DNA of 36,083 nucleotides from Hyphomicrobiales bacterium (GCA_027483795.1 JAIXTT010000052.1:1-36083), one strand, 5' to 3'. Counted from the first letter of the stretch, positions 25,670 to 34,206 are shown. Numbers and translations are program-made. Notes: generated by a model from the sequence alone, not told the origin.

Positions 25670-26740
25670 TTATTTCGGCAGCTTGTCGTCGATGCCCTTC
25701 ACGTAGAAGTTCATGCCGAGCACCTGGGAGTCGGCGAGCTTCGCGCCGCCCTCGCACTTCACTTCCTTGCCGTCCTGATCGAAGATCGGGCACTTGAACG
25801 GGTCGAGCTTGCCCGTCTTGATCGCCTCTTCGGTGTCGACGGCGAGCTTCTTCACGTCGTCCGGCATGTTGGCATAGGGGGCCATGCGGAGCATGCCCGA
25901 GGCGAGGCCGCCCCACACGTCCTGGCTCTGCCACTTGCCGTCCAGCACCGCACGGACGCGCTCGACGTAATAGGGGCCCCAGACGTTCTGGTTGGCGGAG
26001 AGCTGCGCCTTGGGGGCGAAGCGGGTCATGTCCGAGGCCTGACCGAAGGCGAATTTGCCGGCGGCTTCGGCCTGCTGCAGCGGGGCCGGACTGTCGGTGT
26101 GCTGGGTGATCACGTCCACGCCCTGCGCGAGCAGCGCCTTGGCCGCGTCGCCTTCCTTGCCCGGATCGAACCAGGCATTGGCGTAGACGATCTTGATCTT
26201 CACGTTCGGGTTGACGCTCTGCGCGCCGAGCATGAAGGAGTTGATGCCCGCGACGACTTCCGGGATCGGGAAGGCGCCGACATAGCCGATGACGTTGGAC
26301 TTCGTCATCTTGCCCGCGATCACGCCCTGAATGTAGCGGCCTTCATGGAAGCGGATGGAATAGGTCGCGACGTTGGCGGCGCGCTTGTAGCCCGTGGCGT
26401 GCTCGAACTTCACGTCCGGGAAGCGCGCGGCGACCTTCAGCGTCGGCTCCATGTAGCCGAAGGAGGTCGTGAAGATCAGCTTGTGGCCCGTGCGGGCGAG
26501 CTGCTCGATCGCGCGGTCGGAGTCCGCGGTGGTCACGCTCGCGACGAAGGTCGTTTCGACGCGGCCGGGGAAGGCGGTCTCGATCGCCCGGCGGCCGACG
26601 TCGTGCTGATGGGTCCAGCCGTGGTCGCCGACCGGGCCGACATAGATGAAGCCGATCTTCAGCTTGTCCTGAGCGACCGCGGGAACCGAAAGGCCGACCG
26701 CGAGGGCCAGCGCTCCGGCGAGTTTGACGATAGTTCGCAT
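25670..26740 (-). CDS. BMP-family ABC transporter substrate-binding protein
   Basis: A 356-residue periplasmic binding protein. A cleaved signal peptide is clear (MRTIVKLAGALALAVGLSVP, with AVA before QDKL) and there is no lipobox. The mature part has the BMP/PnrA/Med fold with KIGFIYVGPVGDHGWTHQHD at its start, and FTTSFGYMEPTLKVAARFPDVKFEH. Such proteins bind purine or other nucleosides. Two cysteines near the C-terminus (FKCPIF, VKCEGG) could form a disulfide. GGAGAG sets the ATG at 26740. The gene is last in the ABC operon, 74 bases after the second permease. That gap holds a small inverted repeat, AATTCG-GGA-CGAATT (26751-26765). Confidence 0.9.
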   Translation of the reverse strand: MRTIVKLAGALALAVGLSVPAVAQDKLKIGFIYVGPVGDHGWTHQHDVGRRAIETAFPGRVETTFVASVTTADSDRAIEQLARTGHKLIFTTSFGYMEPTLKVAARFPDVKFEHATGYKRAANVATYSIRFHEGRYIQGVIAGKMTKSNVIGYVGAFPIPEVVAGINSFMLGAQSVNPNVKIKIVYANAWFDPGKEGDAAKALLAQGVDVITQHTDSPAPLQQAEAAGKFAFGQASDMTRFAPKAQLSANQNVWGPYYVERVRAVLDGKWQSQDVWGGLASGMLRMAPYANMPDDVKKLAVDTEEAIKTGKLDPFKCPIFDQDGKEVKCEGGAKLADSQVLGMNFYVKGIDDKLPK

Positions 26741-26814
26741 CCTGCTCTCCAATTCGGGACGAATTCAGATCCGAAGCGCCGGTGCCCCGCCCGGCCTCGG
26801 GGGAGGTTATAGGG

Positions 26815-27732
26815 TCACCGGTCCGGCACGAAAGGCATGCCGAGCGATCCGGGAACGGCGGACGAGCGACCGCGCCCGAGCGACATCAGAACCAGCGCGA
26901 CGATCGTCGCGATGTAGGGCAGCGCCGACAACGCCTGCGAGGGTAGCCCGATCGAGGCCGCCTGAGCATGAAGCTGAAGCACCGTCGCGCCGCCGAAGAC
27001 CAGAGCCCCGCCGAGGGCGCGCCAGGGCATCCATGAGGCGAAGACGACGAGCGCGAGCGCGATCCAGCCGCGGCCGGCCGTCATCCCCGGCGACCAGAAG
27101 GGGGTGTAGGCGAGCGACAGATAGGCCCCGGCGAGACCTGCGCAGGCGCCGCCGAACAGAACGGCGAGGAGCCGCGTCCGCAGCACCTTGAGGCCGAGCG
27201 CATGCGCGGAGACGTGGTTCTCCCCGATCGAGCGCAGGACGAGTCCGTGATGCGTCCGTTTCAGGAACCACGCGGTCCCGATCGTGAGAAGCAGCGCGAT
27301 GTAGACGAAGGGGTCATGGCCGAACAGGAGCTTGCCGACCACGGGCAGGTCGGTGAGTCCCGGAACCTCGATGCGTCCGACCGGGTCGAGCCGCGTGCCG
27401 ACGAAGGCCTCGCCGACGAGGCCCGAAAGGCCCAGTCCCAGAATGGTGAGCGCAAGCCCCGAAGCGACCTGATTGGCCGCGAGACCGAGCGTCAGAAAGG
27501 CGAAGACGGCCGAAAGGGCCATCCCCGCGAAGATCGCCGCGACCACGCCGACCACCGTCGAACCCGACAGGCTCGCCGCGGCGAAACCGCAGGAGGCGCC
27601 CACGGCCATCATGCCTTCGAGCCCGAGATTGAGCACGCCCGCCCGCTCCACCACGAGCTCGCCGAGCGCCGCGATGAGGAGCGGCGTCGCGGCGGCGACG
27701 ACGGTGAGGAGGATCGCTTCGGTCAGGCTCAT
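26815..27732 (-). CDS. ABC transporter permease, nucleoside/BMP type (second permease)
   Basis: A 305-residue inner-membrane permease of the BPD_transp_2 family with eight to ten helices. The family markers are the glycine-rich GELVVERAGVLNLGLEGMMAVGA near the N-terminus, then GENHVSAHALGLKVLR, the cytoplasmic loop that contacts the ATPase, and SIGLPSQALSALPYIATIVALV at the end. The ATG at 27732 begins ten bases after the stop of the first permease. It pairs with that permease to form the membrane channel for the BMP protein's cargo, as in the YufP/YufQ and NupP/NupQ pairs. Confidence 0.88.
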   Translation of the reverse strand: MSLTEAILLTVVAAATPLLIAALGELVVERAGVLNLGLEGMMAVGASCGFAAASLSGSTVVGVVAAIFAGMALSAVFAFLTLGLAANQVASGLALTILGLGLSGLVGEAFVGTRLDPVGRIEVPGLTDLPVVGKLLFGHDPFVYIALLLTIGTAWFLKRTHHGLVLRSIGENHVSAHALGLKVLRTRLLAVLFGGACAGLAGAYLSLAYTPFWSPGMTAGRGWIALALVVFASWMPWRALGGALVFGGATVLQLHAQAASIGLPSQALSALPYIATIVALVLMSLGRGRSSAVPGSLGMPFVPDR

Positions 27733-27742
27733 CCCCGCCTCC

Positions 27743-28825
27743 TCATGCCCGGACCGTGCGGACGATCCGCACGCGATTGGTGACGAGCGCATCCGCCGCG
27801 AGCACGCAGGCGAGCAGAACGCCTTGGAAGACGGTCGTGAGATCGAGCGGCAGCTTGAGCATGATCTGCGCGTTCTCGCCCCCGATCACCGTCAGCGAGA
27901 TCGCGAAGGCGCCGAACAGGATGCCGACGGGATGCAGCCGCCCCAGAAAGGCGACGATGATGGCGGTGAAGCCGTAGCCCGGCGAGATCGTCGGCTTCAG
28001 CTGACCGATCTGGCCGGTGACTTCGATGATCCCCGCGAGCCCTGCGAGCGCGCCGGAGATCGCGAAGGCCGCGACGACCAGGCGGTTCGCGTCGAAGCCC
28101 GCGAAACGCGCCGCCTTCGGCGCCTCGCCCGATACGCGGATGCCGTAGCCGAACAGGGTGCGCGAGAGGATGAACCAGGCCGCGAGCACCACGACGATCG
28201 CGGCAAGCGCACCCGCATGCAGGCGGCCCGCCTCGATCAGGGGCGGAAGCTGCGCGCTCGACTCGAACATCACCGATTGCGGGAAGTTGAACCCCTTCGG
28301 ATCGCGCCACGGTCCGCGCACGAGCCAATCGAGACCGAGCTGCGCGACATAGACGAGCATCAGGCTCGTGAGGATCTCGCTGACGCCGAGCGTGACGCGG
28401 AGGATCGCCGGGATCATCGCGAAGAGCGCCCCGCCGATCGCGCCCATGACCAGCGCCGCGACCACGACCCACGGGCCGGCCCCGGCCCCGTGCAGAGCGA
28501 GCGGCAGGATCGATCCGACGATCGCCCCGACGACGAACTGACCTTCGGCCCCGATGTTCCAGAGATTGGCGCGGAAGCAGAAGGAGAGCCCGACGGCGAT
28601 GAGAACGAGCGGGATCATCTTCAACGCGACTTCCTGCAGCCCCCAGGAATCGCCGAGCGGCTGCAGGAAATAGACGTCGAGCGCGGCCGCGGGCGAACGG
28701 CCCATCAAGGCCACGACGAGCCCGCCGATCAGGATCGCGGTCGCGACGGCGGCGATCGGCGCCAGCAGGCGCACGAAGCCGGGCACGTCGCCGCGCGGGA
28801 CGAGTTCAAGCCGCATCGGTCGCAT
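27743..28825 (-). CDS. ABC transporter permease, nucleoside/BMP type (first permease)
   Basis: A permease of up to 360 residues of the BPD_transp_2 family. It has FRANLWNIGAEGQFVVGAIVGS, VTLGVSEILTSLMLVYVAQLGLDWL, and the coupling loop FGYGIRVSGEAPKAARFAGFDANRL. It contains about ten hydrophobic segments. Its start overlaps the 3' end of the ATPase gene by 20 bases (28806-28825); the ATG at 28816 is an alternative start four residues in. It is translationally coupled in the order ATPase, this permease, second permease, binding protein. Confidence 0.88.
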   Translation of the reverse strand: MRPMRLELVPRGDVPGFVRLLAPIAAVATAILIGGLVVALMGRSPAAALDVYFLQPLGDSWGLQEVALKMIPLVLIAVGLSFCFRANLWNIGAEGQFVVGAIVGSILPLALHGAGAGPWVVVAALVMGAIGGALFAMIPAILRVTLGVSEILTSLMLVYVAQLGLDWLVRGPWRDPKGFNFPQSVMFESSAQLPPLIEAGRLHAGALAAIVVVLAAWFILSRTLFGYGIRVSGEAPKAARFAGFDANRLVVAAFAISGALAGLAGIIEVTGQIGQLKPTISPGYGFTAIIVAFLGRLHPVGILFGAFAISLTVIGGENAQIMLKLPLDLTTVFQGVLLACVLAADALVTNRVRIVRTVRA

Positions 28826-30332
28826 GTCCTCCGGCCATCAGGATGCCGATTTCCTCGCGCGTCGCCGTGCGGGCCGATCGGGCGGCGGAGAGCCGTCCCG
28901 CATGCAGAACGGCGATCCGGTCCGAGATCGCGAAGAGTTCGTCGAGATCCTGGCTGATCACGACGACCGCCGAGCCGCGCGCGGCGAGATCGACGAGCGC
29001 CTGCCGGATCGTCGCGGCCGCGCCCGCATCGACGCCCCACGTCGGCTGGTTGACGACGAGGACGCCCGGTTCGCGCAGGATTTCCCGTCCGACGACGAAT
29101 TTCTGGAGATTGCCTCCCGAAAGCGTCGCCGCCGGCGGATCCTCGCCGCCCTTGCGCACGTCGAAGACGCGGATCACCTCGCGCGCGATGCGCTGCGCCT
29201 CGCCGGTCTTCAACACGCCGCGGCGGACGAGGCCGCCCGTCGCATGCCGGGAGAGCACCACGTTCTCGGAGAGGGTGAAGCGCGGCGCGGCGGCATGGCC
29301 GAGACGCTCTTCCGGCAGGAAGGCGGCGTTGCGGAGCCTGCGCGCGTCGATCCCTTCGCGGCCGACCGGAGCGCCGTCGATCGACACGTCTTCCGGCCGC
29401 GGCGCGAGGCTTTCGCCCGAAAGCGCGGCGAAGAGTTCGCTTTGGCCGTTGCCCGCGACGCCCGCGATCCCGAGCACTTCGCCGCCCTGTACCTGCAGCA
29501 TCGCGCCCGTGAGCGGCGTGCCGTGGAGATCGGGAGCGGGGAGGTGGAGATTGTTGAGTTCCAGCCGGATCTTGCCCACCGCATGCGCCGGAGCGGGCCG
29601 CACCTCGTGCACGTCCGCGCCGACCATCAGGCTCGCGAGCCCTGCGACGGTCTCCCCGCGGGGATCGCAGGCCGCCACCACCTTGCCGCCGCGCATGATC
29701 GTCGCGCGGGAGCACAGGCGCTTCACTTCTTCGAGACGATGCGTGATGTAGAGCAGGCCGCAGCCGTCCGCCGCGAGCCTTTCGAGCGTCGTGAAGAGCC
29801 CGTCCGCCTCCTGCGGGGTCAGCACGGACGTGGGTTCGTCCAGAATCAGCAGCTTGGGCTTTCGCAGCAGCGCGCGGACGATCTCGATCCGCTGCCGTTC
29901 CCCGGCCGACAGCGTCCAGACCGGACGCGAAGGATCCAGCGTCAGCCCGTAGCTGCGTCCGACCTCTTCGATGCGCCGCGCGACCTCGCTCCGCCCGCCT
30001 TCGCCGGGAAGGGCGACCGCGATGTTCTCCGCGACGGTGAGATTGTCGAAGAGCGAGAAATGCTGGAACACCATCCCGATGCCCAGCCGCGCCGCCGCCT
30101 CGGGATCCGGCAGGACGACGGGGCGGCCCTCCCAAAGGATCTCGCCCGCGTCGGGCTGCAGCAGACCGTCGAGGATCTTCACCAGCGTGGATTTTCCCGC
30201 GCCGTTCTCGCCGAGCAGAGCATGGATCTCGCCGCGCCGGATCTGGAGATCGACGCGGTCATTGGCGGTCAATGCGCCGAAGCGCTTGACGATGCCGAGC
30301 ATCGCCACGAGCGGAGCATCGCTCGCCGCCAT
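28806..30332 (-). CDS. ABC transporter ATP-binding protein with two nucleotide-binding domains
   Basis: A 508-residue tandem ATPase of the sugar/nucleoside (RbsA, YufO/NupO) type. The first domain is canonical: GENGAGKST (residues 41-49), signature LSAGERQR, Walker B LLILDEPTS and the switch ITHRLEE. The second is degenerate: the P-loop is GVAGNGQSE without the GKS/T, and Walker B reads VVNQPTWG, with Asn and Gln in place of the usual Asp-Glu pair. It keeps LSGGNLQK. Such asymmetry is normal in this family. The first gene of the operon, it has GGAG upstream of the ATG at 30332. Cargo is inferred from the BMP protein. Confidence 0.92.
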   Translation of the reverse strand: MAASDAPLVAMLGIVKRFGALTANDRVDLQIRRGEIHALLGENGAGKSTLVKILDGLLQPDAGEILWEGRPVVLPDPEAAARLGIGMVFQHFSLFDNLTVAENIAVALPGEGGRSEVARRIEEVGRSYGLTLDPSRPVWTLSAGERQRIEIVRALLRKPKLLILDEPTSVLTPQEADGLFTTLERLAADGCGLLYITHRLEEVKRLCSRATIMRGGKVVAACDPRGETVAGLASLMVGADVHEVRPAPAHAVGKIRLELNNLHLPAPDLHGTPLTGAMLQVQGGEVLGIAGVAGNGQSELFAALSGESLAPRPEDVSIDGAPVGREGIDARRLRNAAFLPEERLGHAAAPRFTLSENVVLSRHATGGLVRRGVLKTGEAQRIAREVIRVFDVRKGGEDPPAATLSGGNLQKFVVGREILREPGVLVVNQPTWGVDAGAAATIRQALVDLAARGSAVVVISQDLDELFAISDRIAVLHAGRLSAARSARTATREEIGILMAGGHATDAA

Positions 30333-30536
30333 TCTTCACTCCGTCGGTAAGGGGAGTCCGTCGACCCCGGCACGGCCGCAGAAATCCGGCCGGAGGAAAT
30401 AAGATCATGATCGAACGCCTTGTCGCAATGCGGCGAAGGCGCGGCTTCCGGGGTTACGCACAAGCGCGCGGGCGTCGGCGCAGGTTCTCGGCCGCAGGGA
30501 CTTTGCTCCTCGCCTCCGCCGCGATAGATGCGGGAC

Positions 30537-30977
30537 ATGGCCCTGCATCTTCTCAAGCTTTGCGTCGGTTGCGATTCCATCGCCGATCTGGAGGATTGGA
30601 TCGCAAACTCCATGGCGTTGTGGCGTCGGCTCGGAAAGCCCGAGGAGCAGATGCACACGACGCGCATGGTCCCCAAACGCGTCGACGAACTCCTCGCCGG
30701 CGGCTCGCTCTATTGGGTGATCAAGGGCCGCATCGCCTGCCGTCAGCCCTTGAAGGACATTCGCCCCTTCACCGATCCGACGGGCGTCTCCCGGTGCCAT
30801 CTGGTGCTCGCGCCCGTGGTCACGCCGGTCGAGCCGCGTCCTTGTCGTCCCTTCCAGGGCTGGCGATATCTCGACGCCGCGAGCGCGCCCCGCGATCTCT
30901 CGGCCGAGACGGCCGCGGCCCTCGCCGAAATGCCGGAGGAGATGCGCCGTGAGCTCGCGGGGCTCGGTCTTCTCTGA
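30537..30977 (+). CDS. DUF1489 family protein
   Basis: A 146-residue cytoplasmic protein with the alphaproteobacterial DUF1489 features: the N-terminal ALHLLKLCVGCDSIADLEDW, then HTTRMVPKRVDELLAGGSLYWVIKG, then RCHLVLAPVV and PRPCRPFQGWRYL. The function is unknown. An ATG nine bases earlier (30528) is also in frame, but the GCGGGA before 30537 and the N-terminus of relatives favour 30537. It lies 76 bases ahead of the VWA gene on the same strand and may share its transcript. Confidence 0.87.
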   Translation: MALHLLKLCVGCDSIADLEDWIANSMALWRRLGKPEEQMHTTRMVPKRVDELLAGGSLYWVIKGRIACRQPLKDIRPFTDPTGVSRCHLVLAPVVTPVEPRPCRPFQGWRYLDAASAPRDLSAETAAALAEMPEEMRRELAGLGLL

Positions 30978-31053
30978 GGAGAGGCCCCGCACGGCGATTG
31001 CCATCCGTTCGGCGGAAACCCATCTTTCGACACGGACCACGGAGCTGCGCAGA

Positions 31054-31818
31054 ATGGCCGACGAAAAGGGCCGGACGACCACGGGCGAGGGCATCGGCAG
31101 CGTGACGCGTGCGGCGGGCCGCGCCGCGGCCGCCGCGGCGAGCCCGGCCGCCGCGATCGACGCCTTCGTTTCGCAGGCCAAGGCCGTCGCGTCCCGCCCC
31201 GAGCCGTCGGGCCGGCTCGTCTTCGCGCTCGACGCCACCATGAGCCGCCAGCCGACTTGGGATCTCGCCTGCTCGCTGCAGGGGCGGATGTTCGACGCCG
31301 CCGCGACGGTGGGCGGGCTGTCCGTCCAGCTGGTCTATTTCCGGGGCTACGGCGAATGCCGCGCATCGGGCTGGGTGCAGGACGCACGTTCGCTGACCGC
31401 GCTCATGTCCCGCATCGATTGTCGCGGCGGGAATACGCAGATCGAACGGGTTCTCCGCCATGTCCGCAACGAGGCGCGGGAAGGGCGCGTCGCCGCCTTC
31501 GTCTTCGTCGGAGACGCGATGGAGGAGAACGTCGACGCTCTCTGCGCGGTGGCGGGCGAATTGGGGCTGCTCGGGGTGAAGGGCTTCTTCTTTCAGGAAG
31601 GGGCGGATCCTCTCGCCGATTCGGCCTTCCGCGAATTGGCCCGGCTGACCCGGGGCGCCCATATCCGCTTCGATGCCGCGGCGCCGGGCGAGTTATTGGC
31701 GCTGCTGCGCGCCGTCGCGGCCTATGCCGCGGGCGGCAGAAAGGCGCTCGACGCGTTGGTCGGTCAGGATGCGGCGGCCGGACGCAAACTTCTTTCGCAG
31801 ATGGAACGAGGCCGGTGA
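31054..31818 (+). CDS. VWA-domain protein of unknown function
   Basis: A 254-residue cytoplasmic protein with a short Ala-rich N-terminal helix region (about 15-38) and a von Willebrand factor A domain at about 53-200. The metal-ion site is a variant but complete: DATMS (Asp60, Thr62, Ser64), Thr128 in GGNTQ and Asp154 in FVGDAMEEN. The strand RLVFALDATM precedes the first motif. There is no signal peptide. GGAG at 31041-31044 supports the ATG at 31054; the frame is open from 30949 but the added part overlaps DUF1489. The stop overlaps the GTG start of the J-domain gene (31815-31818), so the two are coupled. I know no assigned function for this pair. Confidence 0.85.
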   Translation: MADEKGRTTTGEGIGSVTRAAGRAAAAAASPAAAIDAFVSQAKAVASRPEPSGRLVFALDATMSRQPTWDLACSLQGRMFDAAATVGGLSVQLVYFRGYGECRASGWVQDARSLTALMSRIDCRGGNTQIERVLRHVRNEAREGRVAAFVFVGDAMEENVDALCAVAGELGLLGVKGFFFQEGADPLADSAFRELARLTRGAHIRFDAAAPGELLALLRAVAAYAAGGRKALDALVGQDAAAGRKLLSQMERGR

Positions 31819-32528
31819 TCACTCTGCTCGGCGGCGCGGTCGCCGTCTTCCTCGTCTGGTGGCTCGCCAAGAGCTACACGGCCGCCAATCCGGCCAAGCT
31901 CGCGTCGCTTCTCAAGAAGATCGGCGGCGTGGCGCTGCTCGCGACGGCGGCGCTGCTGGCCTTCCGGGGGCGGCTCGACGCCGCGCTGGCTCTCGGGGGC
32001 GTCGGCACCTGGCTTCTCGGCTGGAAGAGCTTCGTGCCGCCCTTCATGCGCCCCGATGCCGCCCCGTCGGCGGGCGCGGTTTCCCGCGTGAGATCCGTGC
32101 TGATCGAGATGACGCTCGATCACGACAGCGGAAAACTGACGGGGACCGTTCTCGGAGGCCCGCATGCCGGGCGCGATCTCGACGCCTTGAGCGAAGAGCA
32201 GATCGAAGAGGTGCTGCGCCTTTGCGCGCAGTCCGACCCGGACGGGTTACGGCTGCTCGAGCCTTATCTGGACCGCCGGTTTCCCGGTCGGCGTGAAGCA
32301 GCTGATCCTTACGCCGACGCGCGGCGCGCTCAGGGCCCGCGCTCCGGAGACATGACCGAGAAGGAGGCCTACGAGATTCTGGGCCTTCAGGCGGGCGCGA
32401 GCGAAGACGAGATCCGACAGGCGCATCGGACGCTCATGAAGAAACTCCATCCCGATCAAGGGGGGTCGACGTATCTCGCCACCCGCGTCAACCAAGCCAA
32501 GGACATCCTTCTCGCCAGACATCGCTGA
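31815..32528 (+). CDS. Membrane-anchored J-domain (DnaJ-like) protein
   Basis: A 237-residue protein starting at a GTG inside the stop of the VWA gene. Two N-terminal hydrophobic segments (about 3-18 and 37-56) anchor it to the inner membrane. The central part is predicted soluble (about 78-175) with LIEMTLDHDSGKLTGTVLGG. The C-terminal J domain (about 178-237) reads EAYEILGLQAGASEDEIRQA, with the HPD motif at residues 212-214 needed to stimulate Hsp70 ATPase. The architecture, a membrane anchor followed by a C-terminal J domain, resembles TIM14/Pam18-like and DjlA-like proteins. The client is unknown, with the VWA protein the obvious candidate partner. Confidence 0.87.
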   Translation: MITLLGGAVAVFLVWWLAKSYTAANPAKLASLLKKIGGVALLATAALLAFRGRLDAALALGGVGTWLLGWKSFVPPFMRPDAAPSAGAVSRVRSVLIEMTLDHDSGKLTGTVLGGPHAGRDLDALSEEQIEEVLRLCAQSDPDGLRLLEPYLDRRFPGRREAADPYADARRAQGPRSGDMTEKEAYEILGLQAGASEDEIRQAHRTLMKKLHPDQGGSTYLATRVNQAKDILLARHR

Positions 32529-32561
32529 TACTCTGCAATCGTCCGTCTTCGTTTCGCGTGA

Positions 32562-32582
32562 GGAACCGGGAGTTCCGGTTCC
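32562..32582. terminator. Hairpin between convergent J-domain and carboxypeptidase genes
   Basis: GGAACCGG (32562-32569) pairs with CCGGTTCC (32575-32582) around GAGTT. There is no T-tract on either strand, so it is only a possible terminator for the convergent genes. Confidence 0.35.
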
Positions 32583-32587
32583 GGGGT

Positions 32588-34012
32588 TCAGCTCCGGGCG
32601 GCGAAGCAATCGACGTCCGCCTTATCGAGAATACGACACGCCGCGGCCGCATCGTCGGCATCAAGGCCGGTGAAGCGGACGCGCCATGCCGGCGAATTGC
32701 GCAGGGTGATCCGTTCCGTCACGGGGCGCGCCTTCGAAAGCTTGCCTTTCGACTTGGCCCGCGCCTCCGCGACGAGGCCGTCGGCCTTCGCCCGCGTGTC
32801 CGCGACGCCGACCTGCACGTACCAGCCGGACGCCTTCGCGGGCGTCGAGGCGGCGGAGGCGGCCGGAGCGGCCGAGGCGACGCGGGTCGAAGCCTGTGTC
32901 GGCTCCGCCCCACGGGACCATTTCATCTCGGGATCGGCTTGCGACGGGCGGGACGGAGCGGGCGCCGACGCCTGAGGAGCCGGCGCGGCCCTCACCGAAG
33001 CGGTGCGTGCGCTCGAGGAGGAATCGCCCTGCTCGACGGTCGCCGAGGGCGCGGCCTGAACGGGCTGCGCAGGGACGGGACGCGCGGCCCTCGAGGGAAC
33101 CGCGGCCGTGGTGGCGGGCGCCTCGGCATCGCGTTCGGCGACGGCCGGCGCCGTGCGCGGCCCGGCTTGGGCGCGGGGGAGGTGCGTCTCGATCAGGTCT
33201 TCCATGATCCGGTCGCGGGACGGCCCCGAACGACCGCCCAGAACCACGGCGACCACCTGACGTCCGTCATGCTTGGCGGAGGTCAGGAGATTGAAGCCGG
33301 ACAGGCGGGTGAAGCCCGTCTTGATGCCGTCGACGCCTTCGACCCGGCCCAGCAGCTTGTTGTGATTGGCATAGGCGTCGCCGTCGAAATTGAAGACGCG
33401 GGTGGAGAAGAAGGCGTATTGCCGGGGGAAACGATCCTGGATCGCGCGGCCGAGAGTGACGAGATCGCGGGCCGTCGTGACCTGATGCGGATCGGGAAGG
33501 CCGGACGCGTTGCGGAAGACCGTGCGGCTCATGCCGAGCGCCCGCGCCTTGCGCGTCATCATTTCGGCGAAGGCGGGCTCGGATCCGGCGATGTTCTCGG
33601 CCACGACGACGGCGACGTCGTTGGCGGATTTGGTGACCAGGGCCTTGATCGCATCTTCGACGCGAATCGTGTCGCCGGGCGACAGCGCGAGCTTGGAAGG
33701 GGCCTGATGAGCGGCGAAGGCGGAGACCTTCAGTTCCGTATCGAGCGTCATCCGCCCGCGTTCCATCTGCTCGAACAGCAGATACAGCGTCATGACCTTC
33801 GTGATCGAGGCGGGACGGCGCAGGGTATCGGGATTTTCGGCGTGGAGGATGCGGCCCGTCTTCGCGTCCACGACCATCGCCGCATAAGGCGGCGCATAGG
33901 GGGCGGACTGCCGGCTCGCCTCGGCGCCTTCCACGTCGGCGAACAGCAAACCGCCCGCGACGAGCGCGGCAAGCGTCGAGCGATACGCCGACCCGAAGAG
34001 ACCCAACCGCAT
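32588..34012 (-). CDS. D-alanyl-D-alanine carboxypeptidase (S11) with SPOR domain
   Basis: A 474-residue periplasmic penicillin-binding protein that trims the terminal D-Ala from peptidoglycan stem peptides. A signal peptide is present at 1-32 (STLAALVAGGLLFA.. AEA). The catalytic motifs are SITK (Ser69, Lys72), SAN (129-131) and KTG (231-233). A Pro/Ala/Ser-rich linker of about 120 residues follows (about 275-395), then a SPOR domain (about 395-470, starting GWYVQVGV) that binds denuded glycan strands at the division site. No C-terminal amphipathic anchor is evident; SPOR may replace it. The gene is a singleton. A half copy of the genomic repeat lies right upstream (34032-34060). Confidence 0.92.
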   Translation of the reverse strand: MRLGLFGSAYRSTLAALVAGGLLFADVEGAEASRQSAPYAPPYAAMVVDAKTGRILHAENPDTLRRPASITKVMTLYLLFEQMERGRMTLDTELKVSAFAAHQAPSKLALSPGDTIRVEDAIKALVTKSANDVAVVVAENIAGSEPAFAEMMTRKARALGMSRTVFRNASGLPDPHQVTTARDLVTLGRAIQDRFPRQYAFFSTRVFNFDGDAYANHNKLLGRVEGVDGIKTGFTRLSGFNLLTSAKHDGRQVVAVVLGGRSGPSRDRIMEDLIETHLPRAQAGPRTAPAVAERDAEAPATTAAVPSRAARPVPAQPVQAAPSATVEQGDSSSSARTASVRAAPAPQASAPAPSRPSQADPEMKWSRGAEPTQASTRVASAAPAASAASTPAKASGWYVQVGVADTRAKADGLVAEARAKSKGKLSKARPVTERITLRNSPAWRVRFTGLDADDAAAACRILDKADVDCFAARS

Positions 34013-34031
34013 ACAAGACCCCGACGCGACC

Positions 34032-34060
34032 GTTGACGCCCGCCTCGGCGGGCATGACGG
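34032..34060. repeat. Single unit of the palindromic intergenic repeat
   Basis: GCCCGCC-TC-GGCGGGC is flanked by TTGAC and ATGACGG, the same architecture as the units at 2867-2948 and 15746-15899. It lacks the facing partner unit. It lies 20 bases upstream of the carboxypeptidase start, so it is inside the promoter or 5' UTR of that gene. Confidence 0.65.
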
Positions 34061-34157
34061 ACACGCGATGTGATCCGTCGAACACGGTCACGGACGCTAT
34101 CGGGATGGGGTTACCCGCTCGTTAATTTCGGGGGCGGGGCCGTCATATCGTTGAAAT

Positions 34158-34206
34158 GTTGCGTTGCACAAAAATTCTTGACGAAATTGTGCGGTGCAAC
34201 TACAAC
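34158..34206 (+). promoter_or_regulatory. Phasin promoter with large inverted repeat
   Basis: GTTGCGTTGCACAA (34158-34171) and TTGTGCGGTGCAAC (34187-34200) form an inverted repeat matching at 11 of 14 positions. Between and beside them lie a -35-like TTGACG (34178-34183) and, 17 bases on, a -10-like TACAAC (34201-34206). The arms thus cover the -35 flank and the spacer. This is what a repressor operator would look like; the polyhydroxyalkanoate regulator PhaR, which controls phasin genes, is the natural candidate, but its identity is inferred. Confidence 0.65.

Noticed and set aside
27473..30350. Two long plus-strand open frames (27473-28957 and 28824-30350) opposite the ABC transporter genes
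   Set aside because: Both are rich in R, D, E and H from reverse-strand codon bias and overlap well-identified permease and ATPase genes.
30407..30952. Plus-strand frame starting after a good GGAGG at about 30392
   Set aside because: The product is Arg/Ala-rich, has no fold-like pattern, and overlaps the DUF1489 gene in another frame for most of its length.
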